A stretch of 64,000 nt of DNA from Strigamia acuminata (Eukaryota > Arthropoda > Chilopoda > Geophilomorpha > Linotaeniidae), in assembly GCA_949358305.1 (NCBI GenBank), contig OX442315.1:20300427-20364426 (forward strand). The letters run 5' to 3'. The notes under the pieces were generated by a model. That model did not search any database and had not been told where the DNA came from. It saw only the letters and a program-made list of their open reading frames with translations. The position numbers and the translations under genes were made by a program. Positions 63,701 through 64,000 of the stretch are shown here, one piece after another (within the stretch, counting starts at the first letter, position 1; the number at the start of each line of letters is the position of its first letter).

Positions 63701-64000
63701 ATGGCCGTCGAGCAGCCGACCGACTCGGACATTAACGAACATGATGTTTCGCGTGGATCAGCGGGATTTAACAAAATCCCATTTGTTGAGAGAGTACAGG
63801 ATATACAGAATGGAGAGAGCGATCATTTCTCCAATCCAGAATCACATGCCAAATGTAAACACCATCGCAAAAGTAATATCAAACGACTAAAAACAATTAT
63901 GTTACATACGTTATGTTATATCTCTTTGCTTTACAGATGTTACATTCATGCAATATTTATTTGCCGACTTAACGCGCGGATATTTATTAGAAAACGACGG
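63701..64000 (+). CDS. TAPT1: TAPT1-family membrane protein, N-terminal part (runs off the window)
   Basis: ATG at 63701 (MAVEQPTDSDINEHDVSRGS). The first exon ends at about 63871 in phase 1 (HRK|N), and a second exon starting at about 63939 gives NVTFMQYLFADLTRGYLLEN at the window edge. The FxxAELTRGYxLEHNE motif is the conserved start of the TAPT1 (transmembrane anterior posterior transformation 1) domain, a multi-pass protein linked to ER/ciliary base function in vertebrates. The call rests on this one motif, as the membrane segments lie beyond the window. Confidence 0.75.
   Translation, partial: MAVEQPTDSDINEHDVSRGSAGFNKIPFVERVQDIQNGESDHFSNPESHAKCKHHRKSNIKRLKTIMLHTLCYISLLYRCYIHAIFICRLNARIFIRKRR

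Overview
This is AT-rich, gene-dense animal nuclear DNA. Genes are split into many short exons by small GT-AG introns (often 50-100 bp) and lie on both strands. All recognisable products are metazoan. A toutatis-type BAZ2 protein with two PHD fingers, a PH-PDZ protein that looks like an arthropod family, and a SAM/SH2 SLP-76-like adaptor suggest an arthropod, perhaps a hexapod. The species cannot be named from this sequence. Nothing here is bacterial or viral. Gene spans below run from start to stop codon including introns, and exon joins were inferred by eye.

Layout. 1-1023 (+): the 3' part of a Pro/Gln-, Gly-Tyr- and His-rich repetitive protein. 2540-12324 (-): BAZ2/toutatis, with a long 5' untranslated region up to about 14.3 kb. 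14804-16381 (-): glucose-6-phosphatase, divergent from pirin (16725-18047, +). 19012-20478 (+): two tandem NDUFA4 paralogues. 20969-25491 (+): PHF14. 25774-26177 (-) and 26301-26495 (+): SDHAF3 and BBIP1, sharing a 123-bp divergent promoter. 26940-29644 (-): CLINT1/epsinR. 29971-32607 (-): a Ki-67-like FHA protein. 33078-33656 (+): a small repeat-bearing, probably nuclear protein. 33.7-39.1 kb: a segmental duplication that gives FIGNL1 a truncated second copy, split by a 974-bp foldback element with two tRNA-like promoters and by two MITE-like elements. 37715-40195 (-): intact FIGNL1, divergent from MRPS26 (40319-41128, +). 41271-43317 (-): PH-PDZ protein. 44448-46325 (+): ornithine aminotransferase, convergent with adenylate kinase 7 (47240-50537, -); a decayed duplicate of their junction lies between them. 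50797-56311 (+): SMC3. 56788-57421 (+): an unrecognised single-pass membrane protein. 57552-62968 (-): the SLP-76/BLNK-like adaptor. 63701-end (+): the start of TAPT1.

The genes do not form one pathway. Several are chromatin or chromosome factors (BAZ2, PHF14, Ki-67-like, FIGNL1, SMC3) and several are mitochondrial (NDUFA4 pair, SDHAF3, MRPS26, OAT), but this is ordinary neighbourhood mixing. I found no clear new multi-gene system. The most noteworthy items are the FIGNL1 duplicate that has lost its pore-loop tryptophan, the palindromic element carrying two Pol III-type promoters, the Ki-67-like protein in a probable arthropod, an alternative first exon that would remove the SAM domain from the SLP-76-like adaptor, the diverged NDUFA4 paralogue, and the shifted P-loop lysine in AK7.
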